In this document: positions 24,705 through 38,300 of the stretch, piece by piece
Layout of the letters: each line of letters starts with the position of its first letter
Position numbering within the stretch: position 1 is the first letter of the stretch
Assembly: GCA_009741485.1 (NCBI GenBank)
Contig: CM019215.1
Coordinates: 75,102,597-75,166,596, forward strand
Direction of reading: 5' to 3'
From: Malurus cyaneus samueli
Taxonomy: Eukaryota > Chordata > Aves > Passeriformes > Maluridae
Length of the DNA: 64,000 nt
Program-made: the position numbers and the translations under genes
Notes under the pieces: model-generated
Databases searched by the model: none
Told to the model about the DNA's origin: nothing
Seen by the model: only the letters and a program-made list of their open reading frames with translations

Positions 24705-27604
24705 GCTTAAATAAAATGTAACTATTAAAAGGAGCAAAACTAAAGCAGCTTCAAGAAGTGAAGCATAAGCCTAAACTTACTAGTAGTGTCCAACCACATC
24801 AACTGGGAATTGACACCAGAATTTCTGAAATGAAGATATTCAGCAGTAGGTGTGAATGAAAAAGCCAGTCAGTAATCCAGATTTACACAGTTGCATATTA
24901 GCAAATCAAATCATAACAAGGACTATCAGTTTAAATATAAATAGATTATACTCAGATTTAAAATAAACTGCCTTAAATTCCACTGGAAATCAACCAACGA
25001 AGTATTCAATGAATTGGAACATTCTTAACATTTTCAATAACTTTTTAATATAAGAAACATGAGTATCTCTTGCCTTCATATATCTTATATTTCCCTCCTG
25101 AACAGGAGGTATGAATGACACTGTAAAAGGTTTAAAATCTCTGGCTGTGGTGAGGTGATTCCATTAGGATTCTGTATTTAGCTGCATGAACCACAAGCAC
25201 ATCCATGACCCAGGTGCACACTCTACGCACCAACCCATGTCAGGAAAAGAACTGAACATAAATATTCTTCTCTAGGATGAAGACAAATAAAACTGACAGC
25301 CTGCTAGGGGCAGGTTCCCAAGCATGGATTCCTGGGAATGTTAGAGTTTTATGTGCCCTGTCTGAACAGCCTTCTTGAAATAGCTGTTTGGGTATCATAT
25401 AGGGGTTTTCTAGTCTTTGGTAGCAGTAGCATCCAAAATTCTAGTACAAAGGGCTACTTTATTAAAAGCACCAGGGAATTCATTTCAAAATTAAGAGAAA
25501 ACCAAAATCAAGAGAAATCAAAAGATTGAGAATTCTTCAGCAATTTGATCATCATGTGTCAATCTGTGTATTCTCCTTCATGTGACCCAGATCACTTAAG
25601 AATTTTTAAGTGACCCCAGTCAGGTTTTGTCTGATGAAGAGATATTTTTCATTCATAACCTTCAAATTGACAACAGAATTCTACTTTCGCTAAGATTTCT
25701 ACTTTTACTTTAAAAGTCTGAAGTATTCTTGTTACTTTTCTCATTATCTAATCACATTTAGTGTTCATGGACTTTCAGGACTATTATCATGTAGACACAA
25801 TAACCCCATACATTTAGAAAGAATTTTCCAGTGCTCTTATCTCTGTTCACTGAATCTGTTTGCAAAACCTGCCATATTGTGTAGTTCACCTATGCAAGAA
25901 GTCATATTAATTGTAAGACTAAAAATTTATTTGTGTTAAGTATGGCCATTAATTTTTACCAGTCACCTTTGAGGAGATAGTTTTATTAGGTCAGAAGTTT
26001 GGAAAACTAAAATACAATAATAGAAATTATATTTTTGTAGACACACTGCAGGCTGAAAATGTTCTTCAAGTAAATTATTTATACTGATTTTTTTTCAGCC
26101 CTAATTAATGTTTTCTGCTAGCAGGGTATGTTTGTTACATTATAAAGCCATAGATTATGCAGAATTTTACTTTCTGTTCTAGTTTGATTTGATAAAAGTT
26201 TTGACTTTTTTTTGGTTTACACTCTTGGTTTTCTTTGGCTTTCATAGTTAAGTGTTGTAGTTTAATTGCAGTGTAAGACTCAAATTTTAGGAAGCTATTT
26301 TTTCTTCTTACTGTCCCCTGTGGCTCATATTAAAAAATAATGACCATGTCATGTGTTACGTATCTATCACCTGTGTCATTTTATTCTTCCTATAGAGCTA
26401 CACAGCAGTTTTATTAAAGTATAGAAGGTGATGCAACCTTGTTTTGTGGTTTTGGTGATAACTTGTCATTAGTGCTGAAATATGAAGCAAGATTTATTTA
26501 TCCACATGTCCAAAGACATAACTTCAATGTGAACTAGAACAAGCAAAGTGCTAGAAAATAGTAAACACTACAACTAGATGATACTTTTTCAAATATTAAT
26601 CCATTTTTTTGTCTATAACAGCTGTTGTTGTTTCACTTTTTGTTCATATAGACCAGTGATAAAGATATGCAAAACCTTGTGTCATGGGCTTTAATTTCTG
26701 AGTGCAAAATTTGCCACCTTCAATGAACAGCTATTTTAATTAGCACCTTCTTTAAATGAAAGCAGTTTCTCAATGTTCGCAGCATAAGGAAATAAAAACA
26801 TGCATTAAAATTACCCCAAGAAAATTGCAGAGAAGGGTGAACTCTGAGTGCTGTTAGAAGAAGAGTAAAATTCTTCAAACATATTGCCTACTTGTGGTTT
26901 TTTGTTTTTTTTTTTTAATTTTTTTTTGTCCAAAGGAATCAATCCCAGAGAATAAAAGAAGATATTACTGTATCTAATGTGATAGTAATACTTGCAATTG
27001 TTCTCATTATATTAGATTAGTATTTAACTATTCTCAGAAATTTTCTGTGTTGCATAAGCACACATGCACACCATCTCCTCCTTTGAAAGCAAGCAATACA
27101 TGGCCTGGTTCTGATCCATCAACCTGCTTTGTGCAATTGTATCTAAGAAGAAAAACCTTCAAAAAGCAACACATCTGCCTACTGGGTTGCTGAAGGATTA
27201 GCATTTCAATAGAATCTTCAAATGTTTTTTACAGTTGCCAAGGAAGTTGTACCCTCTTCATTCTCCTGTTCAGTTGTTTACTTTATGGTATGTTGCAACA
27301 TTCTAAACCACCTTTTGGTTAATGAGGTTAAGCTGAGGTTAGTGAGCTAAAGTTTTTCAAACATGCTTAAGTACTTGCATAAATATTCAAAAGTGGAAGA
27401 TAGTGATTAAAGAGGGGTTTGGTAATCTACTTCATTAACTCCTATTAGAAATTGTGATCCTAACATCCCCTTTGCCTTTCGTTGAAGACCTTTCAGTTAG
27501 AGTTCAATAACTTAGTGACTTCAATACTGAGGCTCTGCTGTCTTTGCTGTTAAATAACAGAGCATGAAGTCTATATTTTGAAGTCAGAGTATATTTTTTC
27601 CACC
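24705..27604. other. AT-rich non-coding DNA, no gene seen
   Basis: Unique AT-rich sequence. The stretch at about 26680-26780 includes ATTTTAATTAGCACC and neighbouring mixed sequence that could be conserved non-coding DNA. No exon or RNA gene is visible. Confidence 0.55.
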
Positions 27605-27711
27605 TATATTAAAATATAATATAAATATTTATAATAATATAAATATAAATTTATAATAATATAATATAAATATTTATAAATATAAATATAATAATAAAAT
27701 ATAATAAATAA
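27605..27711. repeat. (ATAAT/ATAAATAT)n AT-rich simple repeat
   Basis: Almost pure A and T in irregular ATAAT, AAATAT and TTTATA units over about 105 bases. Confidence 0.9.
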
Positions 27712-27830
27712 AGTGACATTTGAGTGGCACATTTTTTCTTTGTTGCGGAAGTTATCACATGAATCTGGAATAAGAAATCAACAAGATATTTAAGATAAAT
27801 GCAATCTAATAAGAAAATAACTTTAATTTC

Positions 27831-28060
27831 ATAAAATCATGGAATAGGGTTAGGGTTTGAAGGGGCCTTAAAGATCATCTTGTTTCAACAGCCCCCTCCC
27901 ACCGTGGGCAGAGATGCCATTCACTGCAGCAGGTTACCTGGGGCTCCATCCAACACTGCCTTGAACACTGTCACGGATGAGACATCCACAACCTCTCTGA
28001 ACAATTCTGAAGCACTATTCTGGTGCTTCACCACACTCTGAGTAAAGAATTTCTACTAAA
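27831..28060 (-). mobile_element. CR1 LINE 3' terminal fragment
   Basis: A minus-strand CR1 3' end. The plus strand starts with the reverse complement of the CR1 terminus (AAATCATGGAATAGGGTTAG) and continues GGGGCCTTAAAGATCATCTT, then CCCCCTCCCACCGTGGGCAG, AGGTTACCTGGGGCTCCATC, CAACACTGCCTTGAACACTG and TGCTTCACCACACTCTGAGT. It stops at AAGAATTTCT, which is the 5' truncation point. The fragment is entirely 3' UTR with no coding part, which is typical of short CR1 insertions. Confidence 0.92.
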
Positions 28061-28677
28061 ATATATAAAGGCATGAAGTCTAATCTCCAATGTGGAAGTC
28101 TAGTGATGGTTACTGATGTGGGGTAGAAATCTGAGTTTAAAGCAATACAATTTGGTCAATGAATTGATACACTGTATTTAATATTAAACCACATCTAAAA
28201 GACTCCTCCTAATTATATATTGACATGCAAACTGTGTATTATTTCGGGCATTAGTTTCTGTAAATTAATACTGTTTCCCCTAAAACTGCTTTCATTTTAT
28301 TCCCATTGTCTGACACAACCAAAAAAGTGTACACACACATACATGCCCTCCTTGTGTATTTGGATATTTTGCCTATAAATAAATAGTAAATATCCTAAAC
28401 TAAAAGCACACATAATTAAAATTAAGGGTTTAAAATTAATTTCACAGTAAGATTGATATTTGCTATAGCTGCAATTATGCTAAAAGAATTATTTGAAATT
28501 AAAAAAATAGAATTTGCCTTTTTTAACAGCAGTCTCACACAAAGCATATCCGTGTTCAAACTCTAAGTAACATTAGCTCATTCAATTACTTAAAGCCTGC
28601 TTCAAAGTTTGCCTGAAAAATTTACTAAAAGTTTTAGTTAGCTTAATTTGGATTAGTGTTTGCTGAGTTGGTGGGGA
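28061..28677. other. AT-rich non-coding DNA, nothing recognised
   Basis: Unique AT-rich sequence with no reading frame or repeat of note. Confidence 0.6.
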
Positions 28678-28764
28678 TTTTTTTGTTTGTTTGTTGGGAT
28701 TTTTGGTTTTTGTTGTTTTTTTTGTTGTTGTTGTTGTTTGTTTTTTTGTTTGTTTGTTTGTTTT
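28678..28764. repeat. (TTTG)n/(TTG)n simple repeat
   Basis: T-rich sequence with TTTG and TTG units, partly regular (GTTGTTGTTGTT and TTTGTTTGTTTG). Confidence 0.9.
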
Positions 28765-31204
28765 CCAATTGATGTTTATTTGTTGTGGGATTTTTGATTT
28801 TTTAAATAAAGCATCTTGAACATATTTCCAGTTGTCACAGGTGCAGTTTTAATTTTTCAGAGGAGTACATTTTAAGTCAGGTCAAAATCTCAAGCATAGT
28901 ATTGTGTGCTCAGCATTATATTGCTCATGAATCTTATGGAAACATCAACTTTTTAAAAGTGTGTGTGCTGTGTGGTATCTTCTTCTTCCTTGAAGTGTTG
29001 TGACACAAAAAATTTTGTTCTAGTAAAATATGTGTGATTATATGTTTTGGAAAAAAATATTGATCTATATATTTTATATATAATTATAACTATGCAGAAA
29101 CATAATAGAAACATTAGAACATGCAGAAAAAATAATTAGAATGATTAAAGGTATATTCAACTATGACCTTTGTACAATTGTGTCAAACGTAAAACATTTC
29201 AAATTGCACTGTGTATAAAAATGAAATTTTGCAGAGCCTTTTGGAAACGTCTCTGATGAGTAAATAATGTTCACTTAATATTGTCAATTGCATTTCTTCT
29301 GAAATAAGTGGCTGGGGTGTTGGTCACTGAGCTATAGTTAGATATTAAACTTGTGTTAGAACTGTTTCAATATTAGTATTATGTACTATGTAGACACATG
29401 CACATTTAAAGGAACATTTGTGAATACAACATGTATATTAACTGTATCTTAAATGTGTCTTTACATTTTTTTTAGCTAATTTTTTTTTAAAGAACCGTGT
29501 GTCCAAGGAATAGCAGGGTCCTGGTGACATATTGAAAATCATTAATACTTTTTTTACAATTGAAGCAGTTTTTTCTCATCTCCAAATACCTATTCTCCTG
29601 ACTCCAGAGCTGAACTGCATTAGCCAAGATAGACAGGAGCTAGACAGTCACCATAGTCACCAGCTTTATTTATATAATGATACCTTTCTTTTCAGCTGTA
29701 CCTGCTGGTCAGATTGCTCCACTCTGCCAAAAGCCATTTCTCTTCCCGCAGCTTTAAAATCACCTCTTTGATTTTCAAGCAGTTTCGTTTTGCAGTTCCA
29801 AAGTGATAGGGACATAGAAAAATACGAGTATGACCATGATTAAAAGTTTATTTTTCAGGTGGACTTCCTAGCATTGGATCTGCCTTTACAAATGCAGCTG
29901 CATGATTCAGATTAGAAATGGTTTGTGCCCCACTGGCTTGGAGCACAGGTGAAATTAGTACGACAGCTTCCACATAACAATACATCAAAGCCTTTTTTCT
30001 CTTCCCCTATTTGGCTGTAAATCTTTCTTCTCACTTCCATGATTTTTTCAAGTCCACAGCATCTGTTGTCTCCTGCTGAATTTGTTTGTGAAGATAGCAC
30101 AACACATTTTTGAAATAATTTTCACCAATTTGTAATGAATGTACAATGGACAAGGGGAATGTGAGTACTTTTAAAGTTTGAAAATCACAATTTTTTTCTC
30201 ACTTTTGATTAAAGAGTCCCTAGTGAAAATGCTGCAGGAAGTTAATACAGACTTTCTAACAGCACTGTGGTGAAGTACAATCTGTAGGCACTGCAGGCAT
30301 TCATTGGTTAATTGCAGTTATTCACGGACACATCTTGTGGAGTAAGAATTTCGAAATATTTGTTTTGGGTTTACACACAATTTTTTTGATCAAGGAAACT
30401 TAAATAAGATCTGTTTTATCTTCACAAAATTTTTCCTCACCTTCAAAAGTCAATGATAATAAGAAAATTATTGTTACTCTGGATGCCTGGATATATCTAA
30501 GTGATGAAATAATCAATCTCTGTGTATTTCTTCCCTATACCCAAGAAGTGTCTTAACTGTTTCATTGAGTTAACTGTGACAACATTTAAACTGCCTAAGA
30601 AGGTAATAATTATACAGAAATTTAATTATTTTTAGCCACTTGCCTTCTATATTAAAAATAATAAGTGGACAATTGCAACTGTATATTGGCACCTTGTTTT
30701 GTGCTGCATTTTTTTTTATTATTATTTTTTTCCCCTTAATCTAATTTCAATGCTTCTTTCACTGCAGCAGCTTAATGTTATTCATTTTTTTTTGACACAA
30801 ACCTGCCTTATTGGAAGGTCACATTTTAAATTTTGGAGAGCTTTTTCTGGCCATCAAACATAATCTGTTATATTAAGGAAAGATCATGGCAGATGGTACT
30901 GCATTATTTTTCTTTTTCACTTCATTATCAGTTAGTTTTCTGAATGCGGAGGATTATATCAGGTTCTGATGGCCCCAATTTAATATTTATCACAGTGATA
31001 CAGGGCACTGAAGTTCCTCATACATAAGAAGAATTTATTCATAACTGATTTCTGCTCTAATAAAAACATTATCTGGTATTAGTATACCTATATTTTGGGT
31101 ATAGGAGTCTAACAATGCTTCTTGTTTGTCCTTCAAAATGAAAAGGAGATAAACTAAGTCAGTGCATTTCTACATCTGTGCAGAATTTCCTGAGTTTTTC
31201 ATTC

Positions 31205-31244
31205 ATATCTGCTTCCACTGATACAAAAGACACTAATGGACATT
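31205..31244 (+). repeat. 40-bp dispersed direct repeat, copy 1
   Basis: Matches 32495-32534 at 38 of 40 positions. Mismatches are the two bases 31219-31220. The shared core includes ATACAAAAGACACTAATGGA. The flanks do not align obviously. Confidence 0.8.
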
Positions 31245-32494
31245 ATGTTATTCTACAGTTACAAAAGTAATTAAGTGCTGAGGCATTTGCTGGACCAAAA
31301 CCATGTTCTCACTTACACCTGAAGAAATGCAGTATCTCTAGCAAATTTAACCAATACCAGCTTTCTGTCGATGAAAGAGCAGTCTACAGAGAAGTAAGAT
31401 CTTTTTTCTGCTTTGTCTCTTTAACCTCCCAGTATGAAAATGCAGTGACTGGAGAGGTTATGGGGGATTATGACAGAAGTCTTTGTAAATAACACCATCT
31501 CCATTTTAATAACTTCTTGAAGGAGGGTCTGCTTTTTTTCCCACTCAAGGCACTCTCTTTTTTGATTTATTTTTAATGTCCTATTTATCTGAACCTAAAC
31601 TAACTTCGTATTTCAGTTAGTGATTTTTGGGAAACTGGAAGGATAACAATAATTATAATACTCAGACCTGTTTTAAAACTGTGTAGGAAGGTCATGGTAA
31701 GAAAGAAAGAATGAAGGGGAATAAAATTTGATGGCTCTGAAAAAAACAAAGGGAACGAGGAAATAAGGAGGAAATTCTACCCTATGGCTGTTACAGGACA
31801 TTTCATGAAACCAGGAAAAAAATGTAAATCTGCTTCTTAAATATTTAGGTGTAAAATGCTCAATTAAAAAGATTTTTAAGGGCTGTATTTCAAGAGAAAG
31901 ATTCTGGACATCTCAATATCTAATAAAAATAACATTTCCTCTTTTAAACATCATGTTATTAATTTCTAAAAAAATGTTTACATCATTTTTTTCTGTAAGC
32001 AGAAGATAGCAGGCTGTTAAGGGACTAGAGGAATCTCACCTAATAGCATTTAGAGACAGCAGAAAGAGGAAGGCATTACTAGTGAAATTTAAAGGTATAT
32101 GCTCAAATCCTCAAAGGATTTAGGATGGATGCAGGCACCTAATTTAAATATCAGTCTTCAAACCACAATGTAAATCTTTGAGCATCTAATCTACCTGTAG
32201 GCACTTGAAATTTTGCCAGTGAGTTTCTACTAGTACAGAGAATTTTCTTCCAAATCTTTTCCCTATTTGGTAGAACTGAGCAGCTTAATTCATCCTAACC
32301 ATTTGTATTCAGCTGGAAACATCTGTGTGGGCATTTCACACAGAGTAGTTCAAATAGTGTGTTCAGAGTGAGAGGAGCAATGTGCATACTTCATTTGCCA
32401 AAAAAGAGGAGCCATTTATCTTTCCACAACTTAAAAATCACCCCTTTGAACACTTTGGCGACTACTTTGAAGTGGTGCTACTTTCTCTTCCATA

Positions 32495-32534
32495 ATATCT
32501 GCTTCCACCTATACAAAAGACACTAATGGACATT
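32495..32534 (+). repeat. 40-bp dispersed direct repeat, copy 2
   Basis: Second copy of the segment at 31205-31244, in the same orientation and 1290 bases downstream. Confidence 0.8.
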
Positions 32535-33560
32535 TAAACACCATTGTTTGCTGAAGAAAGTGTTCTTGTTTGCCGGTTTTCAGTGTTCAAATGTATTCTT
32601 ATTTGGACGTTTTCAAACATTTTTATTCTTAAAATAATTCTCAAGTGGCATACAGCAAAATTGAACTCTGACTAACTTCAATTAGTTGGCTATCATAAGT
32701 TTTGTAGTCACAAGAAAAAAAAAAAACAAAAACAAAAAACAAAACTAATTTAGCTCCTGAACTGCTGCCTAAAAGTAGTACACTCTGATGGTCCACATGC
32801 AAAATTATGATGTGATATGAGGATGGTTGAGATACAAACATGGATGTTATTTATCTGATATCTCTTCAAGCACGAAATAAGTCCACAGCATGAGTGGTCA
32901 CTCTGACTCTGAATTACTGTTATTTACTGCAATATCCTTTTATAAGATTTTGTGGAGTTCAAAAGAACATGTAGCCCTTTAGAAAGGGAATGTAAATGAA
33001 GAATGATCTGTTTTATAACTGCAGGCCTTTATAGCAAAATGAACAATTTTGTTAACTCTTCGTGTCTTGACGCACGTGATTGGGGCTTATGAAAATACAT
33101 AACTTTTCTAACTTTCAAAATATTATCAAAATATTTCTAATCAAAAGTTATATTACTGCAGAAAATTATTATTAACTAGTTCGATCCCAGCCTATGCAGG
33201 TTATCTCAAGAACTTGCTATGCACCTTTTGTTCTCTGGTGATTTATTCAGCCAGATGATTCCCCAGAATATCTTCCACTCAAAATTCCAAGAGCAAGGAT
33301 GGTCCAGAGCACGCTTTTATCTACTGTGAACATTTCTGTAAGTTTCATATTCAAACCTACAGGTGTACTCACTAAAAAATCCCATGCACTTTGCCAGTTG
33401 TTGGTCTACTTTTTGTTAATGAAGAGCATTATTTGAAGGGCAGATATTCCTAGGAAAACAGTCTGTGTCATTGCTGATAATTTCACTGTGATTTTGCTGA
33501 GCTAATCTAATCAAATATTATTCTAAAATTGAAAAAAAAAAACCTTTCAAATGTGAAATT

Positions 33561-33602
33561 GGAGAAATATGATCAGGAATTGGAGAAATATGATCAGGAA
33601 TT
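33561..33602 (+). repeat. 21-bp tandem duplication
   Basis: Two identical adjacent copies of a 21-base unit, GGAGAAATATGATCAGGAAT followed by T. Perfect identity suggests a recent slippage event. Confidence 0.95.
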
Positions 33603-35108
33603 TCTGGTCATTCTCACATCTACTGAATTTTATTGAATTATGTCAACATTTTCTGCTTACTAACATTGGGAAAATCACAACATCCCCCTCACAATTGAAT
33701 CGCGAAGCAAATAAGATGCAATCAAAGCTGAGAAGAGTTTTCATGCTATTTCTTACTAGGAAAAATTTAATCATCACAAATGAATAAAATTTTTCTAATT
33801 GCTTCCTTAGATACTTTTAATGGTTCCTATAATTTTTAGAAAATATTATTAAATATTTAAATGCTGACTTAGCTTGCTCCAGTTTTAGTGTTTCTTAATT
33901 AAAACAAGTGCAGCTTTAAGAGTAGTGACAATTCTGCTTAGTGGCTTTAGTATTGAGTGTCCTTGTTGCAGTCCAAAGGCATAACACTGAAATGTATAAA
34001 GTTACATAGCTCATTAAGATAGCTGCTTCTAAGAGCAGAATTTTTTAATTGCATGTATCTTAAGCACACTAAAATTCTTTGAAATGGGTAGAAAGAATAA
34101 GAAGCAGGTGAAAAGATTACATTGGTCTTTGCACACTTATTTCATGTGCTTGTTTGACAAAGATGTTTTGTGGTTTTGCAAAGAAATGATGGCATGACAA
34201 ATAATTATGCTCATTCTATTTTTAAAGCTGCATTCAATTCAACTGATGTGTCTGTCAAGTCATATTTCTGTTTTTTTCCTCTCTGAATTTCTCTAAAAAT
34301 CTGCCATTCCCCAAATTTGGACTGTTACCATCATTTCCTTTTTCTCTGCTGTTGCAAGCAAAGATGTTATTGGAGCTGTATGAAAACTGTGTCTTTGTGG
34401 TCACTCTCAATGTTCATTTGCTGCTCATGAAATAATGCTGCTATTCAGCAATGGACTGTTCAAGAAACATAGGATTTGGAAGAACAAATGAATCAAGTAG
34501 AAGAGGTGGATAACAAACTCTAAAAAAATCTACTTAAGAACTATTCCCCAGGTCCATCTGAATAATAACTATCTTCCAGAGCAATATAACAATTGGCTAG
34601 AAATAAGTTGACAATAATTATGAAGAGCTTCCTATTAACCTATAAGGAAAGCTATGTATTTCTGCTTACTATCACAATGATGTCAGTAATTGTGTTGTTT
34701 GTGCAGTAGAATATGTCTAAGTTGTTACCTACGTGTGTAGCTGCTGATTTGCATGAAGGACTCTGCCTTATTAAACCTGTAAACTAAGCATGGAAACTGT
34801 GTTCTTTTACCTAGAAAATCAAAGGCTGGATTCAGTATGAATTCTGGGTCAAGACTGACTGAATACTTGAATTTGTTCACATTGAACATACAATTGGCAA
34901 TAAAATTAATTGTTAATAAAATTTATAGATTAACTGTTTACTAGTTATTTTCCTTCAGAAATGTGTGTACTGGATTGCAAGGGTAAAATGTCATAGATGA
35001 GTAGCAAGTCTTTGTCAGTCTTTGTCTGATTTTGGGGAAAAAGGCATCTTGCCCTTTCAATGGTAAGAATGTTACTCTGTCTTAAACTCAGTGTCTACAA
35101 GCACATGC
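33603..35108. other. AT-rich non-coding DNA, nothing recognised
   Basis: Unique sequence. The stretch at about 34330-34470 is less AT-rich and non-repetitive, but I can name no feature in it. Confidence 0.55.
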
Positions 35109-35151
35109 ACTCAGTTACTGGGCACTCAGTTACTGGGCACCCAGTTACTGG
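35109..35151 (+). repeat. 15-bp tandem repeat, three copies
   Basis: Units ACTCAGTTACTGGGC, ACTCAGTTACTGGGC and ACCCAGTTACTGG, head to tail. The third differs by one base and is cut short. Confidence 0.95.
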
Positions 35152-35322
35152 TTTTATAATTTTATTACTTAGAATTATTTTACCCTAACCAGTTTGGAGA
35201 ATTCTGCACAGCTCATATTTGTTTTTCATTGCTTCTCTGGGTATATTGCTATTCTCTTTTGAGATATAATTTTTACCACATTGCATCAGTAGTATTTTCA
35301 TAAATTTAGAAAGTATACAAAA

Positions 35323-35378
35323 TAGAGTTGGGTTTGCTTTTCATAAAGAAAAAGAGTTGTGTTTGCTTTTTCATAAAT
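35323..35378 (+). repeat. Imperfect ~28-bp tandem duplication
   Basis: Two adjacent copies built on AGAGTTGNGTTTGCTTTT followed by CATAAA, differing by one substitution and a T insertion. Confidence 0.75.
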
Positions 35379-38300
35379 CATCTTACTGTAGTGAGAACTC
35401 CATACGAAACGGAAAGTCAGATTTTTGCCAATGGAAATAATGTTTTCTTTGTTCCGACATTTATCAAGGCATGATTTAACTTTAATGGTATTCGCTTTAT
35501 GTTTTTGAACATTTCTTTGGGGGTAGAAAGAGGTATTTGTACAGAAACTTTCTTTCACTGTGATAAAGCTATCACAATAAACTTTCAGCTGGCACCAGTA
35601 AAGGTTTTCTAATGCTCACATCCCTCAGCAACTGCTACATATTTTATCATGCTTCAGAGCAGTTAAACACTGGTGATATTTTTGATGTTTCTAGACAGCA
35701 GAATTCTGCTAGAAAAGGCTGACACTGGGAATTTGATCTCAATCATCACTGAGAAGAAAAAAATAACTTTTTTCAGTAGTTTGATGAACTCCAATATTTT
35801 CATTCAGTTTGGGGGGGTTTTGCAATATTTGAGCACTGTAGTTTGGAGTTATTTTTGTGTATTGGAAATTTAAACCAATAATTGCAAACTTTGTAAATTT
35901 TCCAATTATTCTGTTAATATAATAGAATATAAAATAATCTAAATAATACAATTGAAACAATAATAGTTAACTTGTAAGTAATTAAAATTAAATTTCTTAA
36001 ATTTTAGTACTCTGTTTATTTTATTTCATTTACTTTGGGAAGACTGTGATTAAAGTGATCCAAAGTGTCCAAGCATAAAATAAAGTTTGTCTGTGTATTC
36101 AGACTCAGACATGTATGCAGTAACTGTTCAGGGTTGCAAGGAGGTTGATTTCTCTGTTTAACATAAGACAGATTAGCAGGGTAAATTTTCAAGCATTCAT
36201 GAGGACTTGATCACCCATAAGACATGAACTCTGATGTAATTTTAAAATGAAATCAGAAAATCCATTTTGGAGGAAGCCATTTCTAAAGGAGAATTAAATG
36301 TTTCCATCAAATCTCAAACTGTATTCTAAAAGTGTTAAATTAGGATTTTTACCTAAATTTTCTGAACTGAATGATTTCATTTTCTTGGTCATGGTAACTG
36401 AAATAATTTTTAAAATTAGCATAAGGTTTGAATACATGCAAACACTTAAATATAAAAAGTATTCCAATAACAATAGAAGGATAGATAGTGTAATACAAAG
36501 TAAAATAGAATTTTGAAAGGAAAACCAAATCTGTCAGCCCAGGTCTCCAGGGGTTGTCTTTCTTCTTCATTTTACTGTTAGGTAGAAAAAAGTAACTTTT
36601 TTTTTTTTTTTTCTTTTAAGGAGATTCTTGCCATTTCCCTCAGGGAAGTAATACTACTGCTTTAATAGAACTTAGGATATGTTTGAAATAACCAGTTCAA
36701 CTTTCTTTATTGTTATTCAGCATCATAACAACACTATTTCTTGTTACACTCTGTTGAATTCTTTAAAATAACAATTTTGTCTTTTGGGTTTTCATCCTTC
36801 AAATGCTTATTGATTTCTTATTTTACTGGAGGCATTAGACAAGCCAGAGATGTGTAATTTTCTAGAATTGTCGTGGTTTTTTCTGAAGTCCCTACAGTTT
36901 ACAAATTTTTATCTAGAAGATAGCTTCTTGAACTGAATCCTATATTCCGAGTATTACTCCACCAGAGATGCCCAGAGACAGGTGCTGCCTGTTTTCTTTC
37001 TCTTGAGAGATCTCTGCATATTCAGCCCTAAATTGGAAAGTATCGGCTTTCCTTTCCTGTCATCTCACATTGCAAACTTACAGTTCGCTATCACATGAAC
37101 AATTTCTTTGTATTTCTAAGGCTGTCCATGAGGGAGGTCGCCCTATCACACTGATAATTCGTTCTTCGCTCTCTTCTTACCTTTCAACTCTCTGTTTCCA
37201 AAGCTGCATTTCAATATTTCTAACATAAAATAAATCAAGAAATAACAATCTTCAGTACAGGAATCCCAGTACTCTGCATCATACATTGTCATCCTGTAGC
37301 CATCATATGTACTCATTCTCATAGTACATTGCAAATAGCCTGGAACAAAAACATGTCCTGGAGAAAACTCTGACCTCTGTGCTAGAGAAATAGATATTGA
37401 GCACCATTGAGCTGGCTCACTAAACCTGAAAATTTCCCTTGCTAATCTAAATGTTCAAGGTAGGTAAAATTGCTTTTCTGATTTCTTCAGACTGTGAAAC
37501 TGGGAAAATGCATCCATTACAGAAGCATAACATGATTTACTACATGAATTTTTCTCTCACAGAGTTTTTGACAAGCTAAAGCAAGTAAGTAAAGATAATA
37601 TCTTTTGTTATGTCAATTATTGGACTTAAGTTAGAAAGGGCTGCTAAGTTTCAAAAACATGCAAGCAGCAAGGGATGGGAGAAGGATTGTGCATATATTA
37701 TGGAAAAGTACAGATATTTTGCACCTCTGAGTTTCCATAAAACAACAGAACCATAAGCTTAACCCACAAAGCATTTAGGACCCTTTCAAGGAAAACAGAA
37801 GTTTTAATAGATTGCAGGACTAAAAGAGAGTCTGCCCTGGTTCAACTTCTTGTGATGTAAGGTTTAACTATGCTGATTACTGAGCACAGCCTAAACCCAG
37901 ATAAGTAGTTTGTAGTTGTAGTCATGACATAGAATGAAATTACAAAAAAAGTAGTGATTTTCTGGGAAACTGAATTTAAGAAATAAAATGTATGAACCTG
38001 TATATCTCCCATGAAAAAATATACTTTTTATCTACTAACAGTCTTGAGGAATGCAGATAAAATTATCTTAAATGCCAGAGATTTTACAGACTTTGCTGCT
38101 TTTAATGTTACCTGTTGAAAAGATATGCCAAGCACAGTTTCAGTCCAGTCTGAAAACACAAAGTGTTATTTTTCTACTCACATGTTTAACAAACCTAATA
38201 GCACCTAATCTGGTACACCCTAATTGTATCTGTTATGTGACATGCCGACTGAAGTTTTCCAAGCTAATATTTCAGTCTGTCTAATTAACACAGAGAAATT

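Larger units (their letters stand above)
28765..33558. other. AT-rich non-coding DNA with diverged local repeats
   Basis: No gene is seen. Two similar 40-base segments occur at 31205-31244 and 32495-32534 (38 of 40 bases identical). Another similar pair lies at about 29726-29770 and 32396-32450. These may belong to an unnamed old repeat. Confidence 0.5.

Noticed and set aside
27846..27859. Telomere-like AGGGTTAGGG
   Set aside because: It is part of the reverse complement of the CR1 3' end and is not repeated further.
33178..33187. tRNA B-box-like AGTTCGATCC
   Set aside because: No A box at the right distance and no cloverleaf stems around it.
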